This document shows positions 17,481 through 27,977 of a DNA stretch of 64,000 nt, one piece after another (the first letter of the stretch is position 1; every line of letters starts with the position of its first letter). This DNA is from a virus, in IMG/VR virus record IMGVR_UViG_3300020186_000021, positions 1 to 64,000 of that record; one strand, written 5' to 3'. A model generated the notes under the pieces. It was not told where the DNA came from. It saw nothing but the letters and a program-made list of their open reading frames with translations, and did not search any database. The position numbers were made by a program, and so were the translations under genes.

Positions 17481-18581
17481 TTAATTCTCCAATACTGTTA
17501 TTCTTGCTTTAGCGGCTTCAAGTTCTTCTTTAAGTTTCTTAATAGCTCCAACTAGATATGGAATGATATGATCAGTTTGCATTGACCAAGCTTCAAAGCC
17601 CTCATCACCAAATTCTAAATTATTATTAGAGTCTCCAGCTACTACTGCTTCAGGAATTTCATCTATTACCTCTTGTGCTAAGAAACCTGTTCGGACTCTT
17701 GCTGAACCATCGTCATATTCTGGTTTGAATGTATATCTTATAGGATCTAAACCACATACTTTATCTAAAGCATCAGAACTAGATATACTTATGATACCTT
17801 GTTTTAATCTCTGATCTGAAGTGTTAAGAGCATTAACGGCATAGATGGTTGCTACTCGGGCCCCGGAACTGCCAATATCATATGCGTTATTTGCTTCCGC
17901 TCTAAGTCCACCTGCGGCTGCTATAGACCATCTAGCAGAACCTCCAGTAAAGAAATACATATCTCGATTGGCTGATATATCTAATGTATCATCGACATCA
18001 CTTAATCTAAAATATCCATAAGTAGTTCCATCAACTTGAACATTAAATCCTGAAGTAGATGCAGCCGACGCACTACCACGATTAAGTGTGACTCTAGTTC
18101 CGATGGTAGAATCTATATATAGATTTCTAATATAATTAGAACCATTTCCAATATCTGAAGTAATATTTCCATTAGGAACATAATGTCCTCCAGAATCTAC
18201 ACGCCATCTTATAGAATTATTAGTAGATAGTCTTAATTCTCCTGTTGTACTTCTGCTTCCTATATTAACATTACCAGAACCACCAGTAGTAGCATCTCCG
18301 CCATATATTTCTAATGTACCCTCTCCACCAGCAAATTCATTACCATAGATACCAATATATGCACCTCTACCAGTAGCAAAATCTCCGCCGCCCTCAATAA
18401 GAATTCTTTTATTATCAGAACCATCGGTAGTATTAGCTTTAATGGTATAAGTAGTAGGCGTATAAGTAATACCACCAGCGCCACCTCCACTGCCAGCAGT
18501 ATCGTCTACATATTTTTTTGTAGCAAAGTCGTTTTGACCTGTCGGAGCAATGTATGTTGTACTTGATACTATCTTTGCCAT
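17481..18581 (-). CDS. Tail fibre with C-terminal S74 intramolecular chaperone
   Basis: 366 residues. Residues 1-245 are fibre repeats also found in the neighbouring 1639-residue protein (DGSDNKRIL, GRGAYIGIYGNE, TNNSIRWRVDSGG, DIGSSGARVATIY). From about residue 250 it is a peptidase S74 chaperone domain: SDQRLKQGI holds the Ser-Asp cleavage dyad, followed by LDPIRYTF, RTGFLAQEV, IIPYLVGAIKKLKEELEA and a C-terminal coiled coil. Such domains trimerise the fibre and then cut themselves off. It begins two bases after the large fibre gene, suggesting the two are one functional set. Confidence 0.9.
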   Translation of the reverse strand: MAKIVSSTTYIAPTGQNDFATKKYVDDTAGSGGGAGGITYTPTTYTIKANTTDGSDNKRILIEGGGDFATGRGAYIGIYGNEFAGGEGTLEIYGGDATTGGSGNVNIGSRSTTGELRLSTNNSIRWRVDSGGHYVPNGNITSDIGNGSNYIRNLYIDSTIGTRVTLNRGSASAASTSGFNVQVDGTTYGYFRLSDVDDTLDISANRDMYFFTGGSARWSIAAAGGLRAEANNAYDIGSSGARVATIYAVNALNTSDQRLKQGIISISSSDALDKVCGLDPIRYTFKPEYDDGSARVRTGFLAQEVIDEIPEAVVAGDSNNNLEFGDEGFEAWSMQTDHIIPYLVGAIKKLKEELEAAKARITVLEN

Positions 18582-18582
18582 A

Positions 18583-21500
18583 TTATGTTGCCGTTGAAAC
18601 CGCTAAGTATTCTATATTACCAATCCAAGAAACTGTTTCTGCCGCCGCTCCAGTAATTCTGATTCTTATATCATTACTTGAAACATCTACATCAAAATCA
18701 TATCCCGGAGAACCATAGGTTTCTATTTCTTTAATTCTTCCTCCCAAGTCTGAAGCAATAACAGCAGCTCCAGCATTGTTTCTATAGACAGTGAACTTAA
18801 GTTTTCCACCAATACCTTTGGCTGTAGTGCTATTAAATCTTCCGCCAAGAGTTACAGTGAATATGTAGGTAGTATTATCTGCTAATGTTAAAGTATAAAG
18901 ATTAGCTGTAGTCGCATCAGTTGTATTTGCTACTACGGGAATTTCAAATTTACCTGAAGGTGTGTAGCCAGTAAATGCTCTATGTTGTGTTCTACCATTA
19001 GCATCTATAGCTAATCTTGTTGTAGCATTAGTGCCAAGATTTAGTTCTCCGGTAGTGCTATTAACTTGAATGTTAATACCAACACCAGCCGTACCAATTC
19101 CAGATTGTATTTGAATACCACCAAGTCCAGCATGTTCATTACCATTGATAGTAATGTAACCGCCTCTAGCAGTATCTAAAACGTTGCCGCCACCCGATAG
19201 AATAAGTCTAGCACTGTCCGAGCCATCAGAAGTAGTAGCGAAAATATAACCGTTTGTTGTGCTGAACTGTAAGTTAGAATTTGATGAGTTTATTATTCTC
19301 CATCTCTCTGCTCCGGCAGTTGATATAGTAATATGTCCACCAGAAACGTTACCGGCAACAAGATCTATTCTTCCCGTATTAGCTTCTTCATTACCAAAAA
19401 GAGAAATATAAGCTCCACGAGAAGAACCAATATCACCACCACCAGATATTTCTAATCTCATGTTGTCTGTGCCATCAACAGTACCAGTTGTGATATTAAG
19501 TGTGTTAGTTGCAGTGCCAGTGATTGCACCTCTAACTAAAAGATCGCGCAAGTAAATGTCGCGTATACCTAAGCTAGAATTACCAATATCTTTTGTATTA
19601 TTTGAGCCAGGTACTAAATGTCCAGCATTTTGAACTTGCCACTGAACAGCATTTAGAGTTTCAAAATAGATTGAACCTGCACCGCCTGCTAATATTTCTA
19701 CTGAACCGGTGCTTCCGTGCTCATTTCCGTAGAGATATATTGTACCGCCTCTAGAATCACCTTGAATTCCACCACCACAAAGTAATAGTCTTTTTGTGTC
19801 TGCGCCATCAGCAGTATCAGCATGAATTCTTGAAGTTGAACCACTGAATACTAGGTCGCCGTCTGCACCAGATGCTTTCCAGTTTCCGATTGCTCCTGCA
19901 TTAAAGTAAATATCAGCAGCACTGTTACGAGTGTAGAGATATAGATGTCCGCCAGCGTCACCAGTTGAAAGTGTTGCACCACCAGAATTACTTTCGTTGC
20001 CGCCAAGTTCTAGATATGCGCCACGTCCTACTTGTGCAAATCCAGCAGCACCGCCACCACCAATTATAATTTTCTTATTGTCTGCACCATCAGCAGTATT
20101 TGCAGCAATAGAAAATATAGAAGGAGTGTACTGAATGTTACCGGCAACTTGTAATGCTCCAGCAACATCGAGAAAGAATCCGGTCGCAGGCGCAACACCA
20201 ATACCAACACGACCCTCAAAATAGTTCTTAGTATTCCCGCCACCGTTTGATGCTTGAAAGATACCCCAAGCATTAGTGATAGAGCCAGCTATACCAAAAT
20301 TTAAAGTTTCTGCATATAGTGCATATGAATTAGATATTGTGCCGGTTGGATTAAGAGTATGGAGTCCAACTCTCGACCATGTACCATACTGTTCAGCAAG
20401 GGTTCCAGCAAAATTTGCTGTATTGAAGTAATGCTCAACTGCTATACCAATTCTATAACCAGAATCAGTTATACCAACATTTATTTTAGGATCATAACCT
20501 CTAAACTCTGCAACTTTTTGATAACGAGTTACAGTGGAAGTAATATCTGGATATTTTGCATTGAATATGAAGTTCACGCCATCCACGGTTGGACGATCTC
20601 TAGTAGTGAAAGTTCTTAATGTGCCAGAATTTTGATCTACCGGTGTATTACCGATAGAAAGTTGATAGATGTTAGCATTAGAGCCAACGTCCATTCTAAT
20701 ATCTGCGCCGGCTACTGCACCCGATTGAATTATTACTTTTCCTAAATCTGCATGTTCATTACCAGAAACTCTAATATATGAGCCTCTGCTAGTCGCTTCT
20801 GCACCACCGCCGACTAGAGAAATAGAGTTAGTATCTGTCGCATCAACAGTGCCTTGTCGAATAATTCCAGAAGACTTATTAAATACAAGATCGCCGCCGT
20901 TAGTTACATCTTGCTCTAAGTTACCTGAAGTATTTTTTATTCTCCATCTATTACTATTATTAGTATAGAATCTAAGATCATTAGACTGTATAGAACCGAA
21001 ATATAGATCGCCTGAAGCACTATTATATTCTATACCACTTGTAGGATTTTGTAATAGAATACCATTACCATTTGTAGGATCTTCCGCAAGTCTTCCTGTG
21101 GTATCAATATACCATCTATTTAAATTGGTTGTATTAAAATATAAATCATGAGAAGTTGTATTTCCTACTATTGATCGTGAGTTAGCAACATCAAGTGTCC
21201 AACGAGAATCAATAGTGGCAGAAGTTTGAATTAATCTACTAACACCAGCAGTGGCAGCAAGGGTTAAAGATTGATTAACATAATCAAATGTGCCAACATA
21301 AGCAGAACCAGCAATATTCATTAATTTAATTTTCTTAGCACTAGCTGAACTAATAGTAGTATCATCAGCAACACTTAATTTAATTAAACCAACATCAGCA
21401 CTATTAGCAAAGTTTCTACCATTTAAGAATGTATCATTAGCTAATGTGCTTAATGAGCCACCACCAGCACCTCCAATTATATTATCTACATAAAGATTTC

Positions 21501-23502
21501 TAACTCTTAATGAAGTAGTTCCAATATCATATGTGCTGCCGACAAAAGGAACATAATGACCTGAAGATAATACAGACCATCTAGTAGTAGCACCTCCAGC
21601 TTGTAATAATATAGGAGCAGTTGCGCCTTGCGCTCTTAGATATAAAGCAGCTCCAGAAACCGTTGGGCCAGTAGAAATTAACATTTCACTGCTTACTGTA
21701 CTACCACTAGCAACAATGAAAGCTCCGAGAGTGCTATTACCAAAAATCAAGTCCATAGCATTATTGCCATGGAATATACCTTTACCATTACGGTTAATGA
21801 TTATATTATCGCCATTGGTTGCATTTTGAACTAGTTGTCCTGTGCTATTGAATGACCAAGTAACTAAAGTATTTGCTTCAATATCAATAGTTGGTGTTGC
21901 GTGATTGGTTTGTAATCTTATTTTACCTGAAGCAACAGCTCCACCTTGTAGGAATACTTGACCACCAAAAGCATTTTCATTACCTCTAAGTGTTAGAGAA
22001 CCAGTTCTAGTTGGCAAACTCGCGTTTGTTCCCGCGCCGCCACCGCCGGCAGAAAGATATAGTGATGCGTTATCTGCTCCATCACTTGTTGTAGTACCAA
22101 TAAAGCCGGTAGTTGTTCCAGTAAATTCTAATTCACCATCGTTAGCAACATATAACCATTTTGCACCACCAGAATTTCCTTCAAGAGTTATATTGGCACT
22201 ATTACCACCAGTAGTTAAATTAATTCCAGCAGAAGCATTATTGGTTTGAAGTTGTATTGTTCCATTAGCATCTTGTCCACCTTGAATTAAAACTTTTCCG
22301 TTGTTAGAAGATGGAGCTTCATTACCATATAATTCTATGGTAGCACCACGAGAACTTCCTACATCTCCACCACCCGCCAATTTTACATATGTATTATCAG
22401 CACCATCAGAAGTTCCAGCAGTAATTTTATTACCAGTTGTTCCTTGTAATTTAATATATGGTAATGCTCCTGTACCCGAAGCGAAAGACATAACTCCAGC
22501 AGCATCAGCTTTACTAATAGCATCAACTCTTAATTCATTTTGTGCATAGATGCGACTAACTCTTGATGTATCAGTACCAATATCGTAAGTATTGCTGGCT
22601 CCAGGAATAAAACTTCCAGTAGAATTTACTTGCCATCTACAAATGTTGTTAGTAAATATAGAAAAACTTGATGCAGCAAATAAACCAATACTTGTTGCGT
22701 AAACATTGTTGACAGGAGAACTAGCACTACCAAAATTATATGCTGAAGCACTAGCAGGAACTAAATGACCAGAGCCGTCTATGTCCCATCTTTGTGTTGA
22801 GTTAGTCCAAAATCTAATTGGATAATTTCCAGGAGTAAAGAATTGTATTTTACTTCCAACTGCATCACCAGAAAATATCTGTGCTAAGCCAGGATTAGAT
22901 TCTTCATTACCAGAAAGTTGTAAACCAGCTCCTCTAGCAGGATCTATACCACCAGTATTACCGCCACCATTAATAACTATTCTTTGATTATCAGCACCAT
23001 CAACAGACGCCGCATGAATAGTCATGTTGTTATTATATTCTAATGAACCACCTGAAGTAAGTGTTAATCGCAAAATATTTGAGGAATGTAATTGTATAGT
23101 ACCATTACTTCCAGTTGCGTTAATAGAGATTAAAGAGTTAGTAGCATTGCCACTAGTAAGAAATATAGAACTAGGATTTACTGAAGCCTCATTACCAGCA
23201 AGAGTAATGAAAGCACCTCTAGCGTCGTTAGCACTATCAGAAGAACTTAAAAGAAGTGTTCTAGTATCAGCACCATCAACAGAATTAGTTCCAACAACGT
23301 GCGTTAAACCAGCACTAGAAGTCCAAAGAAGTTTGTTGGATTCAAAGTAAGCTAAAGCTCCAGTACCTTCTTTAACAAAACGAACTTGCGTGCCGTCAGT
23401 TGAAATGAGGGTATCAAGAGTCCCAGACTCTACGCCAATTAATTGATCAGACACTAGATTAGTGTTTCTGTCAATCTGTCCTATACCACGAATTCTTGCC
23501 AT
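18583..23502 (-). CDS. Giant repeat tail fibre (1639 aa)
   Basis: Built from about nine copies of a block of 120-190 residues: DGADN followed by a GGG turn, RGAYI-x-L-x-GNE, a Gly-rich turn, then RW-x-I..G.L.P and DIG with RNLY. I count nine GNE motifs. This beta-rich repeat is typical of trimeric fibres. One insert near residues 860-960 (YQKVAEFRGYD, LNPTGTISNSYALYAETLN) resembles beta-helix fibre parts. The last 140 residues end ITGAAAETVSWIGNIEYLAVS, a tip-like strand set that also ends the 746-residue fibre. There is no chaperone of its own; the adjacent S74 protein shares the same block. Likely a long receptor-facing fibre. Confidence 0.88.
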   Translation of the reverse strand: MARIRGIGQIDRNTNLVSDQLIGVESGTLDTLISTDGTQVRFVKEGTGALAYFESNKLLWTSSAGLTHVVGTNSVDGADTRTLLLSSSDSANDARGAFITLAGNEASVNPSSIFLTSGNATNSLISINATGSNGTIQLHSSNILRLTLTSGGSLEYNNNMTIHAASVDGADNQRIVINGGGNTGGIDPARGAGLQLSGNEESNPGLAQIFSGDAVGSKIQFFTPGNYPIRFWTNSTQRWDIDGSGHLVPASASAYNFGSASSPVNNVYATSIGLFAASSFSIFTNNICRWQVNSTGSFIPGASNTYDIGTDTSRVSRIYAQNELRVDAISKADAAGVMSFASGTGALPYIKLQGTTGNKITAGTSDGADNTYVKLAGGGDVGSSRGATIELYGNEAPSSNNGKVLIQGGQDANGTIQLQTNNASAGINLTTGGNSANITLEGNSGGAKWLYVANDGELEFTGTTTGFIGTTTSDGADNASLYLSAGGGGAGTNASLPTRTGSLTLRGNENAFGGQVFLQGGAVASGKIRLQTNHATPTIDIEANTLVTWSFNSTGQLVQNATNGDNIIINRNGKGIFHGNNAMDLIFGNSTLGAFIVASGSTVSSEMLISTGPTVSGAALYLRAQGATAPILLQAGGATTRWSVLSSGHYVPFVGSTYDIGTTSLRVRNLYVDNIIGGAGGGSLSTLANDTFLNGRNFANSADVGLIKLSVADDTTISSASAKKIKLMNIAGSAYVGTFDYVNQSLTLAATAGVSRLIQTSATIDSRWTLDVANSRSIVGNTTSHDLYFNTTNLNRWYIDTTGRLAEDPTNGNGILLQNPTSGIEYNSASGDLYFGSIQSNDLRFYTNNSNRWRIKNTSGNLEQDVTNGGDLVFNKSSGIIRQGTVDATDTNSISLVGGGAEATSRGSYIRVSGNEHADLGKVIIQSGAVAGADIRMDVGSNANIYQLSIGNTPVDQNSGTLRTFTTRDRPTVDGVNFIFNAKYPDITSTVTRYQKVAEFRGYDPKINVGITDSGYRIGIAVEHYFNTANFAGTLAEQYGTWSRVGLHTLNPTGTISNSYALYAETLNFGIAGSITNAWGIFQASNGGGNTKNYFEGRVGIGVAPATGFFLDVAGALQVAGNIQYTPSIFSIAANTADGADNKKIIIGGGGAAGFAQVGRGAYLELGGNESNSGGATLSTGDAGGHLYLYTRNSAADIYFNAGAIGNWKASGADGDLVFSGSTSRIHADTADGADTKRLLLCGGGIQGDSRGGTIYLYGNEHGSTGSVEILAGGAGSIYFETLNAVQWQVQNAGHLVPGSNNTKDIGNSSLGIRDIYLRDLLVRGAITGTATNTLNITTGTVDGTDNMRLEISGGGDIGSSRGAYISLFGNEEANTGRIDLVAGNVSGGHITISTAGAERWRIINSSNSNLQFSTTNGYIFATTSDGSDSARLILSGGGNVLDTARGGYITINGNEHAGLGGIQIQSGIGTAGVGINIQVNSTTGELNLGTNATTRLAIDANGRTQHRAFTGYTPSGKFEIPVVANTTDATTANLYTLTLADNTTYIFTVTLGGRFNSTTAKGIGGKLKFTVYRNNAGAAVIASDLGGRIKEIETYGSPGYDFDVDVSSNDIRIRITGAAAETVSWIGNIEYLAVSTAT

Positions 23503-23530
23503 TTGTTAAATCTTCTTTTCCAATATTTAG

Positions 23531-24718
23531 TTAATATTTAATAATATGATTTAATACATAAAACGGAGGGTTGCTTGTATTAGAAGTTATCGGAGAGTTA
23601 CCATCTATAGCTCCTGTTACATTACCAATTCTACCAGCAAAAGTTCCAGATGCGTGTACATGAACGCCAGTGCTTGAAGAGTTACCAACAAAAGCAGGAG
23701 TAGTAAATGAATGAGTGTGTGCTGATTCAGTAGCAGGAGCTCCAGTAACAGTATGAACGTGTGCGGATTCTGCGGTGATTGAGCCTGTATTCACCTCATG
23801 ACTATGAGATCCTGCTCCACCGCTTGAACCACCTAAAGAATTTACTGTGATTGCGTGATTGTGATTACTGTTATCACCACCAGAAACAATAGCAATACCA
23901 TGAGAATGGTTAGATTCTCCACCAGCATTTATATAGACTCCGGTATAACTATATTCTGTGGCGCCTGCTCCAGGATAAGAAGTTAAATTTGATGCATCGA
24001 AATCGTAAGTTGCTTTTACACCATTTTGATAAGGAGCAGAACCATTACCTGATCCAGGATTAGCTGTAGTTGTTTGATAATGTAAATGTTGTGGGTCTTG
24101 AATATTATGTCCGTGTAGACCATCAGTGTTCGTATTTCCATTAACATTGTGAGAATGGTTTGCTGATTGTAAACCAGAACTCGCACTATGTCCATGACTA
24201 ATATCATGAGTGTGGGCTCCAACAGTATCAGTGCCTAAAGTGTGTGCGTGGCTGTGTGAAGTGGCGGAAGTAGCAATAGTTCCTAATCCGTGAGTGTGAG
24301 CAGAACCAGCTCCAGTAGTTCCGGCAGAATGTGAGTGATCTAATACAATAGTATGAGAACCTGAAGAACTAATATTAAGATCTGCTCCTGCTCCCATACC
24401 ATGAAAGTGTCCTGCTACAGTATGATTATGATCTATAGAACCACCAAAAGTTCCTAGAATATTTCCTGTGCCTGAAGCAGCTTTACCTAAAATAAATCTT
24501 TGTCTTATGTCTGGGATATTAAATGTAGTAGAACCATCACCAGCTCCGTGAATAGTATTAACAGCATTAAATAGATCTAGATACGTTGTTCTTGAAATGG
24601 GTGAACCATCACATAATAGCCAGCCTGCCGGAACCGTAGAAGCACCAAACGCAACAATTGTTCCGACTGGGACCCCTGCGCATCCTACGACTGTTGTGAT
24701 GTTTCGTAGTTTAGCCAT
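23531..24718 (-). CDS. Collar-domain, His-rich short fibre/receptor-binding protein
   Basis: 395 residues. Residues 15-85 form a phage tail-collar domain: GTIVAFGASTVPAGWLLCDG, ISRTTYLDLFN, then FNIPDIRQRFILGK. The rest is packed with H-x-H motifs (HSHAHTLG, HTHDISHGHS, HVHTVTG, HTHSF) in a Gly/Ser/Thr-rich background. In T4 gp37 and gp12, comparable H-x-H sets hold iron or zinc ions along the trimer axis at the receptor tip, so I infer a metal-stabilised tip. It ends NPPFYVLNHIIKY, as do the related 746- and 861-residue fibres. A late virion protein. Confidence 0.88.
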   Translation of the reverse strand: MAKLRNITTVVGCAGVPVGTIVAFGASTVPAGWLLCDGSPISRTTYLDLFNAVNTIHGAGDGSTTFNIPDIRQRFILGKAASGTGNILGTFGGSIDHNHTVAGHFHGMGAGADLNISSSGSHTIVLDHSHSAGTTGAGSAHTHGLGTIATSATSHSHAHTLGTDTVGAHTHDISHGHSASSGLQSANHSHNVNGNTNTDGLHGHNIQDPQHLHYQTTTANPGSGNGSAPYQNGVKATYDFDASNLTSYPGAGATEYSYTGVYINAGGESNHSHGIAIVSGGDNSNHNHAITVNSLGGSSGGAGSHSHEVNTGSITAESAHVHTVTGAPATESAHTHSFTTPAFVGNSSSTGVHVHASGTFAGRIGNVTGAIDGNSPITSNTSNPPFYVLNHIIKY

Positions 24719-24731
24719 AGTTAAATTACTC

Positions 24732-26972
24732 CTAAACCGCTAGACTTACTGATTGGTATCTTACTGTGCCCGTCCAATTTACTGTTTCGCCAGCAGCACC
24801 AGTAACCAACACAGTTACATTGTTACCACTAACTCCTAAATCTACAGAATAATTTGTTGGGTTTTCAGCAATCAAGTCAGCAATTTCTGGCGAATCTATT
24901 AGCGCCGCGGAACCTCCATTGTTTCTTCTTACGCCACCAAATACTCTTGCAACATAACTTTTATTTGTGCCAGTGTTTTGAAATCTTGCAGTTAATAAAA
25001 CTTCAATCCATGTTACAGTTAAATCAGGTAAAGCAATTGATAAAGCGGTTTGTTGTGTTGCGTTTGTTGTTTGAAAACCAAAAGTTTTCTTTATTTCTTG
25101 CGAACCAGCATAAGCAGAATGTGTTTGTTGTGTTAATATACCAGTAAAAGCAATATCATTTGCTATATTAGTAATACCACTAGCAAGAATATTATCACTA
25201 TACTTAATGAAGTGTTTAATTGCTACAAACGGAGGGTTACTTGTTCCAGTAGATGTTGAAGTCAACAATAAACCAGCTCCACCAGTTTGTCCAGTAGCAG
25301 TGGTTGATAGAGTGTGTTGATGATCTATAGCACCACCTGAACTACCAAGAGTAGAACCAGTTCCTGAAACTGCTAGACCAAGTAAAAACTTTTGTCGTGT
25401 ATCGGGCAGATTGAAAGTAGTTGAACCATCTCCAACACCATATAGAGTTCCAATAACTGCAAATAGATCAGCATAGAAAGTTCTTGAGACTGCCGAACCA
25501 TCACAATGTAAATAACCTAAAGGAGCAGTAGAAGCAGAATGAGAAATAATAGAACCAATAGGTCCAGAACTTGATACACCAGGAGCAGTCGCCCAAATAA
25601 TCTTATCTAAACCTGAATCGTATCTTAGATATTCGGCATCATCTGGAATACTTGTAGCATCAAAAGATTTATTACCCGAACCTGTTACAACTTTCTTTGC
25701 AACCCCTTCTTCAATATAATCCCATTGACTTAAACCGCTATTAAATAATACAGTCTGTCCGTTGGTTGGAGTAGCAGGAAGAGGAAATCCATCTAAGGTA
25801 GCAGAAGCAGAAAATGGTAAGCTTCCAATAGTTACAAATTTCTTTGCTCCAGAACCAGCAGCATCTTCAATCAAAAGAACGTCTGAATTTGTTGGTGTAG
25901 CTTTAACAGTAAAAGAACTAAAATCACTTGCGGCTCTTTTTAACTGTGCATCATTAGTAACGTTAGAAAGTCCAACTTGTGTTTTAGTTACTGCGTGTGG
26001 GTTAGCAAGATCTGATATATGTGCATCAATTTGAGTATGAGTATTTGTTCCAGCACCAGAAAGATTTTGGTGAACTAGATTAGAATTAATTTGTGTAAAC
26101 GTTACCCGCTTTTTGGCATTACCGGCCGCACTATCTTCAATTAAAAATACATCAGCAGAAACAGGAACAGTTTTAGCAGTAAAACTTATGTAATCACCAG
26201 AAGCTCTTTTTAACTGTGCATCATCAGTAACGTTAGAAAGTCCAACTTGTGTTTTAGTTACTGAGTGTGGATTACTTACGTTGTTTACGTGAGTATCAAA
26301 TTCAGTTTGTCTAATAATGTTTTGTAGATCTGTTAATACACCAGCCTGAAATTTATCAGTAGTTTCATTCCATAGAATTTCAGCATCAGTAGATGAACCA
26401 CGTTCAATAAGAATACCAGCATCTTCAGTGGGAGCTCCAGTCCAATCTGAATTAAGAGTGATTATATTATCAGCAATATTTAAGTTTGCTGTATTGATTG
26501 TAGTAGTGGTTCCGCTTACAGTTAAGTTACCAGAGATACTAACATCACCAGAAAAGTTACCAGTAACAGAAAAGAGTTGATTGATTCTTAATCCAGAACT
26601 ACCTAGATCATAAGAAGCATTGGCAACAGGCAAAAGAGCATGAGAAGTATTGATTCTCCAACGGGCAACGTTAGTATTATAGAAATCAAGTGTTCCTGCC
26701 TGTGTATTACCTAATACCGTATCGTTTCTACCAAGAAGTCTTAAGTCTTCGTCTTGAAGGTCTACGTGAGCATCTATGACTGCTTGGGCGGCTATTACTT
26801 GTGAACCTGTGAGATTAGAAACACCATCCCCACGAACCATGATAACAGTTGTGAGCGTAAGACCGTCTTTGGGCGCAATAGATTGTACTTTGATGTCTCC
26901 AAGTGCTTCAAGATCTTTCTTGAGCTTGGAAACATTTACATTTATGATGGCACTTGTTAGAGTGGTTGACAT
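24732..26972 (-). CDS. Tail fibre with NPH-TKTQVGL repeats and collar domain
   Basis: 746 residues. Residues 1-215 hold fibre repeats (LLGRNDTVLGN, ARWRINTSHALLPV, DLGSSGLRIN). Two near-identical blocks of about 85 residues follow, each starting NPHSVTKTQVGLSNVT or NPHAVTKTQVGLSNVT and ending in KKFVT or KKRVT; this motif is common in phage tail fibres. A collar domain comes next (GSIISHSASTAPLGYLHCDG, STTFNLPDTRQKFLLG) with IDHQH, and NPPFVAIKHFIKY closes that part. The final 150 residues resemble the end of the 1639-residue fibre. Probably a side fibre sharing its tip module. Confidence 0.87.
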   Translation of the reverse strand: MSTTLTSAIINVNVSKLKKDLEALGDIKVQSIAPKDGLTLTTVIMVRGDGVSNLTGSQVIAAQAVIDAHVDLQDEDLRLLGRNDTVLGNTQAGTLDFYNTNVARWRINTSHALLPVANASYDLGSSGLRINQLFSVTGNFSGDVSISGNLTVSGTTTTINTANLNIADNIITLNSDWTGAPTEDAGILIERGSSTDAEILWNETTDKFQAGVLTDLQNIIRQTEFDTHVNNVSNPHSVTKTQVGLSNVTDDAQLKRASGDYISFTAKTVPVSADVFLIEDSAAGNAKKRVTFTQINSNLVHQNLSGAGTNTHTQIDAHISDLANPHAVTKTQVGLSNVTNDAQLKRAASDFSSFTVKATPTNSDVLLIEDAAGSGAKKFVTIGSLPFSASATLDGFPLPATPTNGQTVLFNSGLSQWDYIEEGVAKKVVTGSGNKSFDATSIPDDAEYLRYDSGLDKIIWATAPGVSSSGPIGSIISHSASTAPLGYLHCDGSAVSRTFYADLFAVIGTLYGVGDGSTTFNLPDTRQKFLLGLAVSGTGSTLGSSGGAIDHQHTLSTTATGQTGGAGLLLTSTSTGTSNPPFVAIKHFIKYSDNILASGITNIANDIAFTGILTQQTHSAYAGSQEIKKTFGFQTTNATQQTALSIALPDLTVTWIEVLLTARFQNTGTNKSYVARVFGGVRRNNGGSAALIDSPEIADLIAENPTNYSVDLGVSGNNVTVLVTGAAGETVNWTGTVRYQSVSLAV

Positions 26973-27031
26973 TGTGTTTCCGCCTTAAAATTGTTAGAGC
27001 TATAGCTCCAATTATTTAGTTTGAAACCGCT

Positions 27032-27967
27032 TTAGGCAGATTCATACTCCATATCAACTTCAACGGTCCACTCGGTTGGATTAGCTTCGTAATTTACCCC
27101 AAATTGTCTGTGTATGTCAAAGTGATTGACGCTACCCCATCTAATGATTCCATTCTCAAGAGTAGTAGAAGAACTTAATGTTACTGAGCCAGTAACAAGT
27201 GTACTACCGTTGTTTGGAATTGGTAAAAGAATTCTAATCTTGTTATCAGGTGTTCCGCTTAAAGTTACTGTAGCTTGAAACCTTAATTTAATACATCTAC
27301 CCTGATCAATATACTCAGCAACGTTAATAGTATAACTATCAATGGCCATTCCACCGAAAGTATCTAACGCACTAGCATAAGCAGTATATAATAAATTAAG
27401 TTTATCAGCAGTCACGGCCATTGGCCCAATTTTATCATTAGTAATAGCAAGAGGATCTACAGTAACTAGATCAGTTCTTTCAATACCAAGAATATAAAAA
27501 TCTACAAAATCGCCAAACGCAGGAGCAGTTGTAAAAGTAACTATTGCTCCTGATAGAGTAAAATGTGTTGTTGCTCTTTGTTGAATACCTTGTTTGAATA
27601 CAATAATACCAGCAACATTTAATGGAGATAATGGTAAAGTAAAAGCAGTTGTAACACCATCACCTAATGCTTGTACTAGTAATGGGAAAGCTCCTGCCAC
27701 TGAAGGCACTTGCATTTCTTTACCCATATAAACAAGATATAGACTATAACCAATTTGAGGCACAAAAGAAAACTGGACTTTCTGACCGCCTTCAGTTAAA
27801 GCATATTCAGTGCCAGGCTCTAATATAGTTCCAGCATAGTTAATAAGCAAAGAACCAGTTGAGCCGACTTGATAGATGAGAGTAAATTCGTCATTAACTC
27901 CATCAGGTACAATTACTTGTTTATCAAATAAACCGTATGCTACATCTCGTCCTAAATACTTTGCCAT
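27032..27967 (-). CDS. Fibre-associated protein (311 aa)
   Basis: 311 residues. The first 180 contain two strand-rich units with the pattern VPDGVNDEFTL and GDGVTTAFTLPLSP, then DFVDFYILGIE. These D-G-x-x-x-x-F-x-L units also begin the 861-residue neighbour, so both may use the same attachment module. Residues 180-311 (GPMAVTADKLNLLYTAY, then a beta sandwich ending TEWTVEVDMEYES) look like a receptor- or tip-side domain. No collar or chaperone. The gene is 10 bases from its upstream neighbour. The specific function is not recognised. Confidence 0.75.
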   Translation of the reverse strand: MAKYLGRDVAYGLFDKQVIVPDGVNDEFTLIYQVGSTGSLLINYAGTILEPGTEYALTEGGQKVQFSFVPQIGYSLYLVYMGKEMQVPSVAGAFPLLVQALGDGVTTAFTLPLSPLNVAGIIVFKQGIQQRATTHFTLSGAIVTFTTAPAFGDFVDFYILGIERTDLVTVDPLAITNDKIGPMAVTADKLNLLYTAYASALDTFGGMAIDSYTINVAEYIDQGRCIKLRFQATVTLSGTPDNKIRILLPIPNNGSTLVTGSVTLSSSTTLENGIIRWGSVNHFDIHRQFGVNYEANPTEWTVEVDMEYESA

Positions 27968-27977
27968 CTATATCACC

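Noticed and set aside
17481-18581. Enzymatic fibre (depolymerase) because of the S74 domain
   Set aside because: S74 is a self-cleaving chaperone; no hydrolase motif is visible in the rest of the protein.
26985-27020. GAGCTATAGCTC palindrome as operator or terminator
   Set aside because: Perfect 12-bp palindrome but short, without T-run, and single copy; nothing supports a function.
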